Part shown: positions 7,129 to 9,053 of the stretch, in pieces | How positions within the stretch are numbered: the first letter of the stretch is position 1 | How the letters are laid out: the number at the start of each line of letters is the position of its first letter | Assembly (NCBI GenBank): GCA_013375405.1 | Contig: JABXJU010000185.1 | Span: forward strand, 1 to 9,053 | DNA length: 9,053 nucleotides | Direction of reading: 5' to 3' | Source: Candidatus Helarchaeota archaeon | GTDB lineage: Archaea; Asgardarchaeota; Lokiarchaeia; Helarchaeales; HEL-GB-A | Notes under the pieces: generated by a model | The model's database searches: none | The model's input: the letters and a program-made list of their open reading frames with translations, nothing else | Told to the model about the DNA's origin: nothing | Position numbers and translations under genes: made by a program

Positions 7129-9016
7129 GTTTTGCTTAGCAAAAGTAAAATTTGATTTAAGGAACCCAGACGAGCTTTACTTTGCACAAAGGGAAATAGA
7201 TAGTCTATTAAGCACAAAAACAAAATTTGTTAAGACCATTGCCACCCTTGTTAATAAGAAACCATTCAACTTGCTTGATGAGGAGGTTATTCATTTAATT
7301 ACTCGGTTAGTTTATATGGGTGAGGGCCAAGGATTTTTGGCTGAAATACCGCTTAAAGAAATAGTAAGCATAGCTAAAAAGGTAACTTTTTTCAGGGAGA
7401 TTTATGTGATTTTTGAAGTAGAAAATAATCCAGAATTATTAAAAGAATCATTAGGAAAGATGGGAATAATATTGAGAAGTGAACAATTAAAAAATGGAAA
7501 AATAGACCCAAATCCTTATACCCAAATTTTCTTAAAGAACCTATCTGAAAAAAATAAATTAGTAACGGTCAGATTTTTACCTTTTCAAACACTTTTTGAA
7601 TATGCTACGGAAGTCAAAAAACTTCCAGCTGTAGTATTTCGTCCCCAAAATAGCGTGAACTGGATAGGGTATTTTAAAGAAAAAGAAGCTGGGGTGGAAA
7701 AAGGGATTAAGGAATTACTTGAACATATAAAAACGGGTCATTACCGTTCGCCTCACTTTGGTCTTGGGAAAAATCATATTGGTGACTTTGTAGATTGGGC
7801 ATCTACCGACCTGAGAAAACCCTTTCTTCATTACCTTCATAAATACAAAGGGAAAGGAGACCCAAGAATCTCTCGTGCTTTGATAAATTTATTAGATGTA
7901 AAAGAAGGGGATACGATTTTAGACCCTTTTGTAGGGTCAGGGGCCTTTATTGCTGATGCTCCTACTATGGGGTTGAATGCTATTGGGATAGAGGTGTTAG
8001 AAATAGGCAAGATGATAGCCGAAGTCAAATGTAATCTTAGAATTGATATTCAGGGTTTGCGAGATTCAATAATTAAATTATTTGAAATCATAGATGGGGC
8101 ACTTTTCAAGCAAGACATAAAAGATGAGTTAATAAAAATAAAAGAGAAGATTAAAAAAGGCACTGGTAACAGTAAAGCTTATGAAAATATCACTCAGCAT
8201 TTGGCAAAGATTATATTTCTGAAGAAAGAAATTGACAACATCAATAATGGGGAGATAAAGAAATTCCTTTTAATTCTTTTAAGCCAAAAAATTGTAGAAT
8301 ATTCAGAAAAAAGTAGAAGATGGGACATAATCAATTCATTCAAATTTTATGTTGAAGACAGATATTTAACATTGTTCGCTACAAAGAAGATGGCAGAAAT
8401 ACTAAATGTGGATCTTAACAGAGGTAAAATTACAATAATTAAGGGAGATTCAACCAATATGTCGATAATCAAGGGTAATTCTATTGATGGCATGGTTACT
8501 TCTCCCCCTTATTTCGATGCGTTAGATTATATTGGAAATAATAAGGTCTCGATTCTGATATTGGGATTAGATGAAGATCTTAGTTGGGGATCAACTAAAG
8601 CGTTTTACGAAGGAAAACATAGGGATGAAACGAAATACGAAACATTACCACTCTTTGCTAGTGACAAATACTTCTCTATTCAATTGCCTCCGTCAAGCCT
8701 AAACCTTATAAAATTGCTCCAGGCATCTCGCAGAGTTTATAAATCAAAAGTTGTTGAAAATTATCTGAAAATGATGAAACTTTCGTTTGAGGAGTGTTAT
8801 CGAGTTCTACGAGATAATAAATTTTACTTAATGGTTATAAGTAAATATCATAAGTGGATAATAAATGACAGAGAAAGAATGATAGAAACATCAGCTATAT
8901 TGGGAGATTTGGGGAAATCAGTCGGTTTTAAAATAGCAGGGATAATCGAGCATGGTTTATCAAAGGCTGACAAAGGTAAAATTGGAGTTGAAGACATATT
9001 GATTTTTCAGAAATGA
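7127..9016 (+). CDS. DNA methyltransferase (N4-cytosine or N6-adenine), TRM11-like layout
   Basis: This 629-residue protein is the likely protective partner of the nuclease. Residues 1-235 are an N-terminal region of unclear fold. DPRISRALINLL (245-256) and SAM-binding motif I DPFVGSG (266-272) follow, then GIEV (287-290) whose E289 should bind the SAM ribose. This order closely recalls archaeal/eukaryotic TRM11-type tRNA guanine methylases (COG1041). The catalytic motif, however, is TSPPY (458-462), typical of amino-group DNA methylases and especially of N4-cytosine ones, followed by FDALDYI. About 150 helical, charged residues (300-445) separate motifs I and IV and could hold target recognition. 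The segment around 550-570 (YRVLRDNKFYLMVI) matches the late strand of DNA methylases. Motif order I, insert, IV corresponds to the alpha class. The gene starts 2 bases after the nuclease stop with GGGGGA as ribosome binding site, so translation is probably coupled. A tRNA methylase role is possible but disfavoured by TSPPY and the neighbour. Confidence 0.87.
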   Translation: MFCLAKVKFDLRNPDELYFAQREIDSLLSTKTKFVKTIATLVNKKPFNLLDEEVIHLITRLVYMGEGQGFLAEIPLKEIVSIAKKVTFFREIYVIFEVENNPELLKESLGKMGIILRSEQLKNGKIDPNPYTQIFLKNLSEKNKLVTVRFLPFQTLFEYATEVKKLPAVVFRPQNSVNWIGYFKEKEAGVEKGIKELLEHIKTGHYRSPHFGLGKNHIGDFVDWASTDLRKPFLHYLHKYKGKGDPRISRALINLLDVKEGDTILDPFVGSGAFIADAPTMGLNAIGIEVLEIGKMIAEVKCNLRIDIQGLRDSIIKLFEIIDGALFKQDIKDELIKIKEKIKKGTGNSKAYENITQHLAKIIFLKKEIDNINNGEIKKFLLILLSQKIVEYSEKSRRWDIINSFKFYVEDRYLTLFATKKMAEILNVDLNRGKITIIKGDSTNMSIIKGNSIDGMVTSPPYFDALDYIGNNKVSILILGLDEDLSWGSTKAFYEGKHRDETKYETLPLFASDKYFSIQLPPSSLNLIKLLQASRRVYKSKVVENYLKMMKLSFEECYRVLRDNKFYLMVISKYHKWIINDRERMIETSAILGDLGKSVGFKIAGIIEHGLSKADKGKIGVEDILIFQK

Positions 9017-9053
9017 CCAAGGCTACCTCAAAAGGTGATTAACAGAGTGTGTG

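Noticed and set aside
6206..7140. 10-base direct repeat TTTGCTTAGC at 6206-6215 and 7131-7140
   Set aside because: Ten-base repeats are expected by chance in 9 kb of AT-rich DNA, and the second copy is inside coding sequence.
7127..9016. Reading the last gene as a housekeeping TRM11-type tRNA methylase
   Set aside because: The layout around motif I is similar, but TSPPY, the long insert and the coupled nuclease gene favour a DNA methyltransferase.
9017..9053. ACCT-CAAA-AGGT inverted repeat after the last stop as a terminator
   Set aside because: The stem is only 4 bp and no T-run follows within the window.

Overview
The window holds a tRNA-Arg gene followed by four large genes, all on the + strand, which together look like a compact anti-phage defence island. 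The protein-coding DNA is strongly AT-rich and the proteins are rich in Lys, Ile and Glu. The tRNA is far more GC-rich, as stable RNAs usually are in AT-rich genomes. The host's domain of life is not settled. The tRNA arms look bacterial in style and one perfect TATAAT hexamer lies upstream of the third gene, but an archaeal-style TATA element (TTATATAA) is also present in that region. I see no integrase, transposase, insertion sequence or CRISPR array.

Layout: (1) bases 2-73, tRNA-Arg(CCG), a common type of integration site; (2) bases 74-336, an AT-rich non-coding gap with one weak A/T hairpin and no convincing gene; (3) bases 337-4233, a very large STAND-type NTPase of the kind used as phage sensors (Avs/AVAST-like), with P-loop, Walker B and sensor arginine but no recognisable effector domain; (4) bases 4361-6094, a separate SIR2-domain protein (probable NADase) with an unrecognised C-terminal half; (5) bases 6095-6290, a palindrome-rich intergenic region that probably carries the promoter of the next pair; (6) bases 6291-7124, a putative type II restriction endonuclease; (7) bases 7127-9016, an N4-cytosine or N6-adenine DNA methyltransferase with an unusual TRM11-like layout. 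The last 37 bases hold no supported feature.

How they may work together: the STAND protein and the SIR2 protein read as sensor and effector of one abortive-infection-like system. This would be a two-gene version of the SIR2-STAND fusions known from Avs-type systems: the sensor detects a phage component, oligomerises, and switches on NAD+ depletion by SIR2. This coupling is inferred from gene order and domain content. The nuclease and methyltransferase genes, 2 bases apart, form a restriction-modification operon with its own control region. The split sensor/effector pair is the most interesting part of the window.
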